Part shown: piece after piece, positions 28,801 to 33,378 of the stretch
Layout: the number at the start of each line of letters is the position of its first letter
How positions within the stretch are numbered: the first letter of the stretch is position 1
Assembly: GCA_964487545.1 (NCBI GenBank)
Contig: CAZARI010000004.1
Coordinates: 1 to 64,000 of the forward strand
DNA from: SKUL01 sp964487545
GTDB lineage: Bacteria > Bacteroidota > Bacteroidia > Flavobacteriales_D > SKUL01
DNA: 64,000 bases
Direction of reading: 5' to 3'
Notes under the pieces: model-generated
What the model was told of the DNA's origin: nothing
Seen by the model: only the letters and a program-made list of their open reading frames with translations
Database searches by the model: none
Translations under genes and position numbers: made by a program

Positions 28801-29394
28801 TATAATGTTACCCTAACTGTAACCAGCAGTGATGGATGCTCGGATGTTGTTTCCATGCTCGTAGAAATCAGCGAAGTACCCATTGCAGGCTTCTCGGTTA
28901 CGGCAATGGACAACGAAGGCACCTTCAGCTTTACCGACGAATCGATCGGTGGAAGCAGTTGGAGCTGGGATTTTGGTGATGATATCGGATCGTCAACGGT
29001 TCAAAATCCGGCTTACCAATATTCTGAAGACGGTTTGTACACGGTGACCCAGTATGTCACCAACGAATTTGGCTGTATGGATTCTACTCAGGTGGTGATC
29101 CGCTACGAAGGTCAGCGGGTGCTACCGCCAAAAATGCCGAATGCGTTTTCGCCCAATGGCGACGGCAACAACGATGTGTACTATGTGCTCGGCGGACCGT
29201 TTGAAAGTCTCGAATTCAAAGTGTACAACGGTTGGGGCGAGCTGATGTTTACAAGCACTGCACAGGAAAACGGTTGGGACGGCACCTTCCGCGGACAACC
29301 CGTTCAAGTGGGAGCCTATGTGTATACCGTAAAAGCGACAACCATTGAAGGGGAAACTTATGAAAAATCAGGTAAAATCAGCCTAATCCGCTAA
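10897..29394 (+). CDS. Giant secreted repeat adhesin, T9SS type B sorting domain (SprB-like)
   Basis: 6165 residues, roughly 0.6 MDa. A signal peptide (about 1-23, cleaved near Phe-Ser-Gln) directs Sec export. Residues 24-445 resemble the IgGFc-binding N-terminal domain found in other large Bacteroidota surface proteins. Residues 446-5912 are 62 tandem repeats of about 88 residues. Each opens with Ala-Gly and a first Cys in Val-Cys-Ala-Asn-Asn, continues Leu-Asn-Gly, Trp-Ser-Gly-Gly and Tyr-Thr-Pro-Thr, and ends with a second Cys in Gly-Asn-Gly-Asn-Cys. Two PKD domains follow (5913-5993 and 5995-6072; Trp-Asp-Phe-Gly motifs). The C-terminal 91 residues begin near Pro-Asn-Ala-Phe-Ser-Pro-Asn-Gly-Asp-Gly, the gliding motility-associated type B sorting signal. 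The next gene is PorP/SprF, as in sprB-sprF. I infer a surface adhesin; a role in gliding is possible but unproven. Confidence 0.9.
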   Translation: MTGRLSKLLCFAALFVAQFSFSQVGTEFWLAPPEATSGHVTDTPPLLRISTGTEAATVTISMPANGSFTPIVVNIGANSAHTENLAAYKELLETKPMDAVLNTGLRLQSTAPITVYYELNTNNNPDIWALKGPNSLGNEFYVPFQQRYRNGNYSPEPYTSFDIVATEDNTTILIFPSKNLFGGHPAFQSYSITLNSGQTYSGGVYSTNGADNPAGTIIVANKPVAVSTKDDSVWLQDDGGCRDMNGDQLVPVSIVGREYIVVRGGLENEEYAYVTATANNTELYIDGVLVANLFNGENYELLMDSPTKLIETSKPAYVIHMSGFGCETGTALLPPLNCAGSEQVFFTRSTNETFILTILVPTDAEDAFVLNGNANLIVAADFNVVPGTDGQWMYAYKSFSTSQIPVNTAQLLTNSKEVFSMGIINGGAGSGCRYGYFSEFASEILVEAGNNQIVCANDTVQLNGTVEGGATAGMWTSNGTGAFIPDEYALNAQYIYSIDDIANGQVTFTLTSVSNCFPVEDDLTVSIPPAPIVNAGNDITTCINNPVTPLNGAVTFAAGGQWSGGDGDFSPNDLTLNATYTPSAAELQAGQVTLSLTSIGNGTCYAESDEITIIFSPEPEVNAGADQTYCANNAVVILNGSVSGAEGGVWSGGGGSWDPAPSALNVAYEPTAAELATGSVNLTLTSTGNGNCVAESDIVQITFTPAPNVNAGIDAFVCANDADVQLNGSVTVANGGQWSGGLGSFSPNSTTLNAIYSPAATEITNGQVTLTLTSTDNANCVSETDVMTIFIGPAPVANAGPNQTVCQNNPQVDLNGTIANAGGGQWSGGAGTFFPSSTSWNATYMPTEAEAASESLTLTFTSTGNGNCQPVSDQMTINFTPAPQVNAGLDQTYCANNAVIQLNGSVSVASGGTWTGGNGNFSPHINALNAVYTPTIQEIENGSVTLTLTSTGNLNCFAESDEVTFTFTPAPTANAGNDISVCSNNPQIPLNGIVTVASGGVWSGGNGTYSTSPTDLNTIYTPTQNEINSGSLILTLTTSNNGNCLAVTDEIEITFTPSPTADAGDPISVCTNNPEVYLNGQITIAGGGAWSGGNGNFTPNANTLNAVYTPTEAEIANGSLNLTLTTTQNENCAAVSDVLTVTFTPSPTANAGQDVTVCDNTPDVELNGSVTIATGGTWSGGSGTFTPDNNTMDAIYTPSTDEIAAGTVTLTLTTTGNSTCLPENDTMTITINEGPQVNAGTDEAICSNNPDIQLNGTIQFASGAVWSGGLGLFTPSATDLDAVYTPTQTEINSGSITLTLTSTGNGNCLASVDEVTFNFTPSPVANAGNDRIVCANAAEVELSGVVSVATGGIWSGGNGTFTPSNTTLNATYLPSPEEILNGAVTLTLTTTENGNCNPHADEMIIIITQAPTANAGTDRTVCANNAEVQLNGSVTIANGGIWSGGDGMFTPSNTDLAATYLPSAEEIAAGTVTLTLTTTGNGLCVPVEDEMTITITPAPVVNAGSDQAVCSNNPEISLNGSVSIVSGGQWSGGLGTFSPNANTLNATYIPTQSEINSGSITLTLTSTENGNCLPVSDETTIEFTPTPTVEAGPSEIVCANNADVQLNGSVSIANGGTWSGGSGTFTPNADVLDAIYTPSATEIANGSVQLTLTTTGNGNCIAVNDVMTITITPAPVINAGADITVCANNPEVELDGVYSVATGAEWSGGNGTFIPGENDPKAEYIPSAAEIAAGQVTLTLTSTGNGNCLSVSDQVVITITPAPVVNAGADQTLCNNNATAQLNGSVTIASGGQWSGGLGSFAPSSTALDAQYTPSAAELITGSVTLTLTSTGNEDCVAESDQVTIFFTDAPIVDAGTNLNSCANNPMVTLNGFVSAEAAGGEWTGGSGTFSPNNFSLSASYTPSATEIANGSVTLTLTSVGNGNCMPVSDEVTINIAPAPIAHAGNNQTVCSNNPQITLSGSVENANGGIWSGGNGTFNPSATALNATYTPTPTELAAGTISLTLTTTGHESCIAHSDVMNINFTLAPTANAGDDIDACENNATVQLNGTVTVASGGMWTGGLGTFSPDNQTLNATYTPTQGEIAGGSVTLTLTTTNNGNCIAVSDQMTINYDQAPVVNAGADQTVCANNAAISLSGQVFGATDGVWSGGNGTFFPNVFNLNVTYTPTAAEIESGSVALTLTSAGNENCNAVEDVVIINFSPTPVVNAGSDAAICSNNADIPLNGSVTVAGGGMWSGGNGTFTPNNTTLNAIYTPTSTELNNGSVTLTLISTENGNCIAVSDQVTYTFTPSPTANAGVDQSICANNPNIELNGAVTVATGGQWSGGLGSFSPSANDLNAVYTPTQSEINAGTLHLTLTTTENGNCVAAMDIVTIEFTPAPTADAGSNITVCANNPQATLNGSISIASGGIWTGGNGTFAPANTTLDATYTPTADEIAAGSVTLTLTTTDNNNCTAVSDEVTITITPAPVVNAGSDAVVCANNPTLTLAGAVSNAPGGIWSGGDGSFSPGNSSLGAIYTPTAAEIAAGTVTLTLTSTAIGNCNPVSDEMTITINPAPVVLAGNDQTLCQNNPTAALNGNVIGADGGMWSGGTGSFSPNATTPNATYTPSVSELLSGSVTLTLTSTGNGNCLSESDEVTLFFTPAPTANAGSNFSVCANNPEFQLSGAVTVAAGGEWSGGNGTFNPNHFTLNATYLPTPDEIAAGSLTLTLTTSGNENCNEVSDQVTITFNPAPVANAGPDLISCENNPTVTLLGNISNAEGGIWSGGNGTFNPANTSIGASYTPTAAEVLSGSVTLTLTTTGFGDCFPVSDVMTISYTDSPTIDAGSDQVICSNNPLTQLNGFITGADGGIWSGGQGTFSPSTSALNATYLPSAGEINNGSVTLTLTSTGNGSCLAVVDEITIVFTAPPTANAGPNQVVCSNNPATQLSGVVSIAGSGTWSGGNGIFWPDANTLNAVYTPTAAEIASGQITLTLTTTDNGNCIAVSDQMNISFSPSPSVNAGNDITVCANNPEANLNGNITIASGGVWSGGNGTFSPSNESLGATYTPTLAEIANGSVTLTLTSTGNESCHPESDTVTIHFSPAPTANAGPDLTTCANNPSAQLNGAVTVASGGSWSGGNGTFLPAGNVLNPVYIPTQGEINNGSVTLTLTSTGNAGCSPVSDNITITFDDAPTADAGANIIVCANNPLVALSGSVTVATDGVWSGGSGMFNPGSDALNATYTPTAEEIAAGSLVLTLTTTGNGDCNSVSDDVLITFSPSPTANAGTDLFACENNPSVSLSGTVTVAIGGIWSGGNGDFLPDAFALNATYIPTASEIAAGSVTLTLTSTENGDCMAVSDEVTITFTDSATADAGADIVVCENNPVATLNGSVTVATGGVWSGGLGSFSPAANVLNATYTPSQAEINNGSVTLTLTTTGFGNCTPVSDSVTISFSESPTANAGNNQSRCENNPSVPLNGVVTIAAGGIWSGGNGTFDPGPDAPNAIYTPTQAEIDSGEVVLVLTTTGNGDCIAVSDDMLVMFTPAPTVNAGPDKTACANNAAIAVSAVITGASNVIWTGGSGTFEPDNISLNTIYYPTAAEIAAGTVTLTATTSGNGNCLPESDQMLITITPAVEADAGANQVLCANNAQIQLNGSVSIASGGVWSGGLGTFTPSATSPNALYTPTAGEIASGSLTLTFTTTGNGQCLPEADTATFTFTPAPTADAGTNAVVCANNPEVSLNGEVTIASGGIWSGGNGTFTPAPDALNATYLPSADEIVAGGVTLTLTTTDNGNCLAVSDQMNISITPAPVVNAGATQTICANNADVVLNGSITVASGGKWTGGNGTFFPNDSTLNAVYSPTANEIANGSVALTLTSFGNGNCLSESDVVTINFTPAPTVEAGMDQEICANNPLVSLAGAVTHADGGQWSGGQGSFSPNANNLNATYSPTQSEINAGSVVLTLTTTGIGNCIAATDSLTIVFTPSPTVNAGANAAVCANNPEVSLDGAVTIATGGTWSGGEGSFSPSAEDLNAVYTPTQDEIGAGSVTLTLTTTGNGNCIAVSDQITITITPAPTAHAGTIITVCENSPVAQLNGSVTIASGGIWSGGEGMFNPSNTTLNAEYTPSANEIAVGTVTLTLTTTGNGNCLEVSDQVVINIPEAPVVMAGSDQTLCANNPYAQLSGTILNAGGGQWSGGLGSFTPSPTDPNAVYSPTQTEINNGFVTLTLTSTGNGTCLPESDMVIINYTPAPTVDAGANQTVCANNAEVQLNGQITIATGGLWSGGNGTFTPEASALNAIYTPSTDEIAAGSFTLTLTTTGNGNCIAVSDEMTINITSAPTVNAGPDRFSCANNPQVTITGTISGANGGIWSGGGGTFDPSDDVLSISYTPSADEIAAGSVTLNLTSTGNGLCNPESDEVSIFIDPSPVVEVGDAVIVCANNNEVALNGSVDFASGGIWSGGSGSYDPSPEDLNAVYTPSAAEIANGGLTLTLTSTGNGTCLPETEVLQITITPAPTANAGADQTFCADLTNIPLNGAASIAEGALWSGGNGTFSPSANDLNAVYTPTFAEISNGTVILTLTTIGNGDCSAVSDEVTFTFQPVPFVNAGPDIEACANNAEISLGGIFFNADGVVWSGGLGTFIPSNTVPNATYIPSQAEILSGGLTLTLTTTGNGVCEARQDQLNITINPGPVVNAGNDIVVCANNADAQLNGSVTNAGGAIWAGGDGFFIPGPAVLNAIYSPTADEIANGSVTLTLTSTGNGDCLPETDEVVIIYTVAPVVDAGTTVTVCENNTEAQLNGTINGATGGIWSGGNGNFIPDNTTLNAVYLPTPDEIVAGSVQLTLTSTGNGDCLPVEDQMTITIDPSPIVDAGLDILTCVTELEVQLSGSVVGTTTTGVWTTTGTGFFVPSPTDLNAVYHISTSDSLAGTIQLALTSTNNGACLAVSDTIAVTVLPPGIANAGNDEAVCANNPQVALNGSIDGEATSGIWSTSGDGIFIPNSTALNATYLPGDGDITAGEVVLTLTANSCDAAQDNLTITITPAPVVTAGIDVTVCVDDMEVQLNGSVSGASTTGIWTTSGTGIFVPDNTTLNAIYIPSSQDSLNLGVTLTLSASNIGNCIAVSDQIAIVILPEGFANAGVDIEICSNEGEVPLNGIISGAASEGSWTTTGTGTFVPNATTLDAIYIPSEEDVANGSVSLILTTTNSCNASSDFMNLTITPGPVANAGTNIAVCEAVFEFELNGSVGYAVGGIWSTSGSGTFSDSIALNTTYFASEDDLANGMVIITLTTTGNGDCEADVDQLTIIVTEGIVADAGADQTVCIHATETQLQGAVSNGSVTGYWTTSGDGTFLPDSSALDAVYVFAPSDTTGGSIVLTLTSTNNGVCEPALDQVVITFGDAPFVDAGGDFEICADHLVAPLSGFITGGATQGVWSTSGTGTFEPDDTNLDAVYIVSEADALAGAVTITLTSTDQDLCDAGSDSVVLTILPTPVVNAGNNLVICDPSEQIVLNGTVSNATGGYWSTAGTGTFLPDSSALNVLYIPGDADIATGSVTLTLTSTGNGLCDAVSDEVTIQIGVELIADAGEDLTICADISEVPLTGNVGGDATTGSWSTSGDGTFNPSADSLDAAYLPGPQDLLNGQVILTLSTTNNSGCPAATDFVTITFEPVAIVEAGDDINFCGTLAAVDLTPTLENTTAVIWTTSGSGSFDPDPFTTNASYMPTESDSLSGSVVLTLTSNNQGVCAEVSDALTVTFNPMPTANAGVDFMHCNDNLEITLDGMVNQASGGTWSTSGTGTFDPDVNTLNATYIASAVDSLTGSVTLTLTTVSDSPCEQGSDSVTITFEAAPQADAGADIVTCGSNNEVMLDATVSNTTGITWVSSGTGTFQPNANTVDAIYILSEDDVANGGVVLTITTIEGMVCAAATDQMEIIISNPLIAHFDVSNACVGQAVQFTDETMVLSGSIQSWHWDFGNGTSSPLQHPTSTYTQPGSYNVTLTVTSSDGCSDVVSMLVEISEVPIAGFSVTAMDNEGTFSFTDESIGGSSWSWDFGDDIGSSTVQNPAYQYSEDGLYTVTQYVTNEFGCMDSTQVVIRYEGQRVLPPKMPNAFSPNGDGNNDVYYVLGGPFESLEFKVYNGWGELMFTSTAQENGWDGTFRGQPVQVGAYVYTVKATTIEGETYEKSGKISLIR
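12232..25431 (+). repeat. Tandem coding repeats 1-50, mostly Trp-Ser-Gly-Gly class
   Basis: Fifty units averaging 264 bases (88 residues) encode the inner repeats of the giant adhesin. Nearly all carry Gly-Gly-x-Trp-Ser/Thr-Gly-Gly-x-Gly in the middle. Repeat 1 is exceptional, with Trp-Thr-Ser-Asn-Gly-Thr-Gly. DNA copies differ mainly at third positions, so the array is old enough to have diverged synonymously. Confidence 0.85.
25432..28632 (+). repeat. Tandem coding repeats 51-62, Trp-Thr-Thr/Ser-Thr-Gly class
   Basis: Twelve units averaging 267 bases. The central motif changes to Trp-Thr-Thr-x-Gly-Thr-Gly or Trp-Ser-Thr-Ser-Gly-Thr-Gly, and the Ala-Asn-Asn after the first Cys is mostly lost. 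Sequence divergence between units is clearly greater than in the preceding block. The second Cys is kept in most units. Confidence 0.8.
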
Positions 29395-29397
29395 CCG

Positions 29398-30414
29398 ATG
29401 AAAACACCACAAACCATTTACACAAAAAAATACATCGCCATGAATACCCAACATAAAATAATGGCCTTGTGGTTGCTTGTTTTTGCAGCAGCGGGCACAC
29501 AGGTTCAGGCACAGGATCCGCACTTTTCACAATTCGAAGCCATGCCTATATTGCTCAATCCGGCACACACTGCAATGGACGATGTGACCGAAATGCGGGT
29601 GGGGCTGCAATACCGCAGTCAGTGGGCATCGATGGGAAGTAATTTTATGACCACGGCGGCCAGTTTTGAACTTCCGTTTCAGGATCGATTTGGAGTAGGC
29701 GCTTCCATTTTGGCACACAATGCGGCAGATGTTTATTCGAGCATCAACTTCATGCTTTCGGGTGCTTATCTGATTTCTGATCCCTCACAGCGCAATTTCC
29801 AGCTCTCTACTGGTGTTCAGCTTGGTTTTCTGTACAACCGCATCAATCCAAACGACATGATTTTTGAGAGTCAGTTTGACGGGCAAAATTTTAATTCGGA
29901 CCTACCCAGTGGCGAACTGCTCGACCGCAGAAGCACTTTTGTTCCAGACGCGAGTATCGGTGTGTTTTATCAAAACACCAATTTCAGAAAGAAACTCAAT
30001 CCGCACGGGGGTTTTTCGGTATTTCACATTACCCATCCCCGTGAGAATTTCACGGGTGAAAAGTCGAGAAAACCGCTGCGTTATGTGGTGCACGGCGGGA
30101 TGCGCATCAACATCAACCGCGAGATTTCTATCGATCCACGCGTGCTCTATATGCGGCAGCGAAATCATCAGGAAATCACATTTGGCGTGCTTGGCAATAT
30201 TGAGTTGCGTCAGCCCTACGGATTGGTATTTGGCGCATTTTACCGGAATTCCGATGCACTGATTCTTCAGGCCGGAATTCAGCACAACCGAAACTTGTAT
30301 CGCATCAGCTACGACATCAACACTTCGGGACTGTCGCAGGCCACTAATAATAAAGGTGCCATAGAAATTTCCATTCTATATACGCCCGGAAGAAGAAGAA
30401 TTAACCGGTTTTAA
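29398..30414 (+). CDS. PorP/SprF family type IX secretion membrane protein
   Basis: 338 residues from the ATG at 29398, three bases after the adhesin stop; an internal ATG at 29440 gives a more usual signal peptide and may be the true start. After cleavage near Val-Gln-Ala-Gln the mature protein begins with Asp-Pro-His-Phe-Ser-Gln-Phe and Leu-Asn-Pro-Ala, the hallmark of the PorP/SprF family. Alternating amphipathic strands to the C-terminus fit an outer-membrane barrel. SprF of Flavobacterium johnsoniae is needed for secretion of SprB, and PorP/SprF proteins generally pair with type B substrates encoded beside them. The likely job here is to export or anchor the giant adhesin. Confidence 0.9.
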   Translation: MKTPQTIYTKKYIAMNTQHKIMALWLLVFAAAGTQVQAQDPHFSQFEAMPILLNPAHTAMDDVTEMRVGLQYRSQWASMGSNFMTTAASFELPFQDRFGVGASILAHNAADVYSSINFMLSGAYLISDPSQRNFQLSTGVQLGFLYNRINPNDMIFESQFDGQNFNSDLPSGELLDRRSTFVPDASIGVFYQNTNFRKKLNPHGGFSVFHITHPRENFTGEKSRKPLRYVVHGGMRININREISIDPRVLYMRQRNHQEITFGVLGNIELRQPYGLVFGAFYRNSDALILQAGIQHNRNLYRISYDINTSGLSQATNNKGAIEISILYTPGRRRINRF

Positions 30415-30468
30415 TAGGGGGTGAAACAAGAATACAATTATTGTATTTTCGCGACATAATCCATCGCT

Positions 30469-32316
30469 TTGTCTAAACCAACGCTCAGAAAGTATTCGCC
30501 ATTCAGGTGGTTTTCAGATCAACCGAAGAACCACCGTATCCCGATACTATTATTGCTTACAGGCGGCATTATTTTCGGCGTTATGGCAGTCATGGCGTGG
30601 GCCTTTTATAAAGAAAGGATACTGCACTACGATACCGCCTGGCTTTCTTTTTTATTGATTCAGGAAGGTGAATTTACTCCGGCGCTGGGCCGCTGGGGCA
30701 TTGCCCTGGGTCAGATTTTGACCTACTTCTTATTAGATACAAAAGCCGAATTGCCGCTACTGCTCAAGTCATACAGTGTATTTTTGGTGTTGCTCTATCT
30801 AATATATCTGGTGATAATTGGCGTGGGGTATAAAAGTCGGGTGGGCATCATTGCGCTGTGTATTGCCATGACGCTAACCTTTAGGGAAACCTTTTTTTAC
30901 ACCACGGCCGAACTGTTTCAAGGCACAGCGCTTTCGGTAGTGTTGTGGGTGATTTTTAGGCACGCGCTCGATCAAACCAACTGGCGTCGGTGGATGGGGC
31001 TGGCCGTTTCTACCGTTTTAATTTTTTGTATCAGTTACTTTCATCCACTGGGATTTTTCACCGTTTTCTTTGTGCTTTCGGTTGAATATGTCCGACGACA
31101 AAACTGGAAAGACACTGGCGCATTGGCCATCATTATTTTCGCTGTGGTCTGGTATTTTATTCGGATCAAGTTTTTCATTAATACCAGCTACGAAGCAGAA
31201 CGAATGATTTCTGTGGCCGACTTGATTGAAAACATCAGCCAAGTTTTTCAATTGCCCTCTACCAAGTACTTTTTTAATTACTTCAAGGGACATTACATCT
31301 TTCCGTTTATTGCAGGAGTGGCTGGCCTTGTCGTTCTATTTTTAAGACGACAGTGGCTGGTGGCATCTTACATTCTGCTCTATTTTGTGATGTTTTGGAT
31401 TGTAATTATGATTGGAAAACGCGAAGAAGGCAGTCCGATTATGCTGCAGAATTATTATACTGTATTCGGGCTTTTCGGGGGGATCATCATTGCCTTGGCT
31501 TTGGAAAAACGATCATCAATGCTTCAGGCGGCGGTGGTAATGATCGTGTGTTTGCATTCGCTGCTAACCATTAACCAATCGCGGTACAACTATCAACTCC
31601 GAACAAAATTCATCGAAAACATTATCGATTACGGGCAGCAATTTCCCGAAAAGAAATACGTGATGCACATGGAACATATTCCGTGGAGTTATAGCTGGAT
31701 GAACTGGGCCTTGCCATTTGGCTCGATGATGTACAGCCATATTCTTCCAGATCGGGAGCCGGTAACCTGCTTTGCCACCATGCAACCCGATACGCTCACC
31801 GATTTTGACATCAACCGCGCAGAAGCCTTTCTGGGAGCCCACTTCGAACCGCACTGGTTTACCGCTGACGGACTCAACCAAAAATATTTCGGAGCCAAAT
31901 CAGGTCCCTACCGAATTTTAAATACTCGCCAAACCAATGACCTGTTAAATGACAGCCTGCTGAGTTTACCGCAACTAAAAATTGTTCCAGCGGTGCAAAC
32001 CATCAGCAAAAGTCGTCACAGAACGTCGACAGGAATATTGATTGCCAACGAAACCACCACCCTTATTGCCAGCATTCCTGAAGGAGACCGCGGTATATTT
32101 TTATACTACCGCCTGCTGAACGAAAATCAGGAAGAGATACACACTGAGTTCCGCAGGTTGTTGGTGGATATTGCGCCAGAAACTCACTACAACGATATTT
32201 TAGAATACAACCATCCCAAAGAGAAAAACGCGGTGATGGAAATTGGGTTCTATATTCCCGTCACTTCCACCTATTTTGCCAAGGCCAGTATTGAACTAAA
32301 TCCCACCGGTTTGTAA
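30469..32316 (+). CDS. Polytopic membrane protein, unknown function
   Basis: 615 residues from a TTG at 30469; the next ATG (residue 38) would remove part of the first membrane helix, so I keep the TTG with reserve. About ten to twelve hydrophobic helices fill residues 25-380. A short charged pair, Tyr-Asp-Thr-Ala-Trp, follows the first helix, where GT-C glycosyltransferases often carry acidic residues. A soluble C-terminal region (about 385-615) contains mixed strands. The topology resembles GT-C or O-antigen-type membrane proteins, but I see no diagnostic motif. A TATTTTCG sequence 17 bases upstream may be a -7 element. It follows porP/sprF by 54 bases without a terminator. Confidence 0.6.
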   Translation: MSKPTLRKYSPFRWFSDQPKNHRIPILLLLTGGIIFGVMAVMAWAFYKERILHYDTAWLSFLLIQEGEFTPALGRWGIALGQILTYFLLDTKAELPLLLKSYSVFLVLLYLIYLVIIGVGYKSRVGIIALCIAMTLTFRETFFYTTAELFQGTALSVVLWVIFRHALDQTNWRRWMGLAVSTVLIFCISYFHPLGFFTVFFVLSVEYVRRQNWKDTGALAIIIFAVVWYFIRIKFFINTSYEAERMISVADLIENISQVFQLPSTKYFFNYFKGHYIFPFIAGVAGLVVLFLRRQWLVASYILLYFVMFWIVIMIGKREEGSPIMLQNYYTVFGLFGGIIIALALEKRSSMLQAAVVMIVCLHSLLTINQSRYNYQLRTKFIENIIDYGQQFPEKKYVMHMEHIPWSYSWMNWALPFGSMMYSHILPDREPVTCFATMQPDTLTDFDINRAEAFLGAHFEPHWFTADGLNQKYFGAKSGPYRILNTRQTNDLLNDSLLSLPQLKIVPAVQTISKSRHRTSTGILIANETTTLIASIPEGDRGIFLYYRLLNENQEEIHTEFRRLLVDIAPETHYNDILEYNHPKEKNAVMEIGFYIPVTSTYFAKASIELNPTGL

Positions 32317-32347
32317 ATTATCATGCGATGGACATATTAACATTCAT

Positions 32348-32355
32348 TACCTTCG
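32348..32355 (+). promoter_or_regulatory. Candidate -7 element TACCTTCG of the lipoprotein gene
   Basis: TACCTTCG is one base from TAnnTTTG and 25 bases before the start at 32381. No clear -33 box. Similar TAnnTTCG sequences precede genes at 30469 and 39737. Confidence 0.3.
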
Positions 32356-32380
32356 CGTTATAACCCCAAACCTCTTTTCA

Positions 32381-33301
32381 ATGATACCATCCAAGTATTT
32401 TAAATTACTCTGCATTACTGGCGTTCTGTTTTTAACTTTTAGCGCATGCAAAAAAGATGATCCCCAGCCCACACCAGAAGTGCCAACAGGTCCTTCTTTG
32501 ATTTTTAAATTCAAATTCGATGAAGACCAAGAGCGCCTTGGAAACACTGGGCAACCGGTGACCATGCCATCGAATCACGCGGGACAATCGCCGAGTTTTA
32601 ATGGCATCAGCGCTCATTATATCGAACTGGCGCCCGAGCCGTGGACACAACTCGGAACAGGCGATGTGCTTTATGTGGGACCGGAAACCGATGCCGGAGG
32701 AGCCACCGCTTTAGACTTTGATCAGGCCATTATTAAAGGCGAAGACGAAGAATTTATCCGTATTCCTTTTTCAGAAATAACGCCCGGATTGTACAAATGG
32801 ATTCGGGTTTCGCTTTCTTATCAGAACTACGACATTGAATACATGTTTGCCGGAACCATGTATTCCGGTACCGTTGCAAGCTTCATCGGTTTCAACAACT
32901 ATATTTCGTCCTATCAAATTAAAAACGAAATAATGCAGGTGAACGATGATAAGCTACAGGGTTTCTGGGGATTTGAAACCACCGTCATGGGATTCACCCA
33001 AACCACAGAAGGGCAGGCGCCTGAAGGAGCCACGACGGTACCCAATCCCCTTTTCGGCGAGGCAGATATTCCTGATGGTTCATGCGTGGTGACCGGGCCG
33101 TTTAACAACCACCTGACCATTACCGGAGAAGAAACAGAAGACATTGTTATTGTTCTATCACTCAGCACCAATGATAGCTTTGAGTGGATTGACGTCAACT
33201 CCGACGGAAAGTATGAGCCACTCGACGCTAACTTTGACTCAACGGGTGAAGTGCCCGTTGACATGGGCGTTCGCGGGCTGGAAGCAATTGTTTTGGAATA
33301 G
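32381..33301 (+). CDS. Lipoprotein of unknown function
   Basis: 306 residues. The N-terminus is a lipoprotein signal: basic start, hydrophobic core, and the lipobox Phe-Ser-Ala-Cys at 20-23 followed by Lys-Lys-Asp-Asp. A charged residue after the cysteine is frequent in exported Bacteroidota lipoproteins. A short Pro/Thr-rich linker leads to a strand-rich domain containing Phe-Lys-Phe-Lys-Phe-Asp and, near the end, Asp-Val-Asn-Ser-Asp-Gly-Lys-Tyr-Glu, which looks like a calcium-binding loop. I do not recognise the family. It is convergent with the nucleotide-sugar operon and separated from it by a two-way terminator. Confidence 0.75.
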   Translation: MIPSKYFKLLCITGVLFLTFSACKKDDPQPTPEVPTGPSLIFKFKFDEDQERLGNTGQPVTMPSNHAGQSPSFNGISAHYIELAPEPWTQLGTGDVLYVGPETDAGGATALDFDQAIIKGEDEEFIRIPFSEITPGLYKWIRVSLSYQNYDIEYMFAGTMYSGTVASFIGFNNYISSYQIKNEIMQVNDDKLQGFWGFETTVMGFTQTTEGQAPEGATTVPNPLFGEADIPDGSCVVTGPFNNHLTITGEETEDIVIVLSLSTNDSFEWIDVNSDGKYEPLDANFDSTGEVPVDMGVRGLEAIVLE

Positions 33302-33321
33302 AACATACCACTTTGACTCAT

Positions 33322-33359
33322 AAAAAAAACCGATGCGGATATCCTGCATCGGTTTTTTG
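33322..33359. terminator. Bidirectional rho-independent terminator
   Basis: AAAAAACCGATGC (from 33324) pairs with GCATCGGTTTTTT (33346-33358) around a short loop. A-rich and T-rich flanks let it work on both strands, between the convergent genes ending at 33301 and 33379. Confidence 0.85.
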
Positions 33360-33378
33360 ATTTTATATGGAAAAAGAA

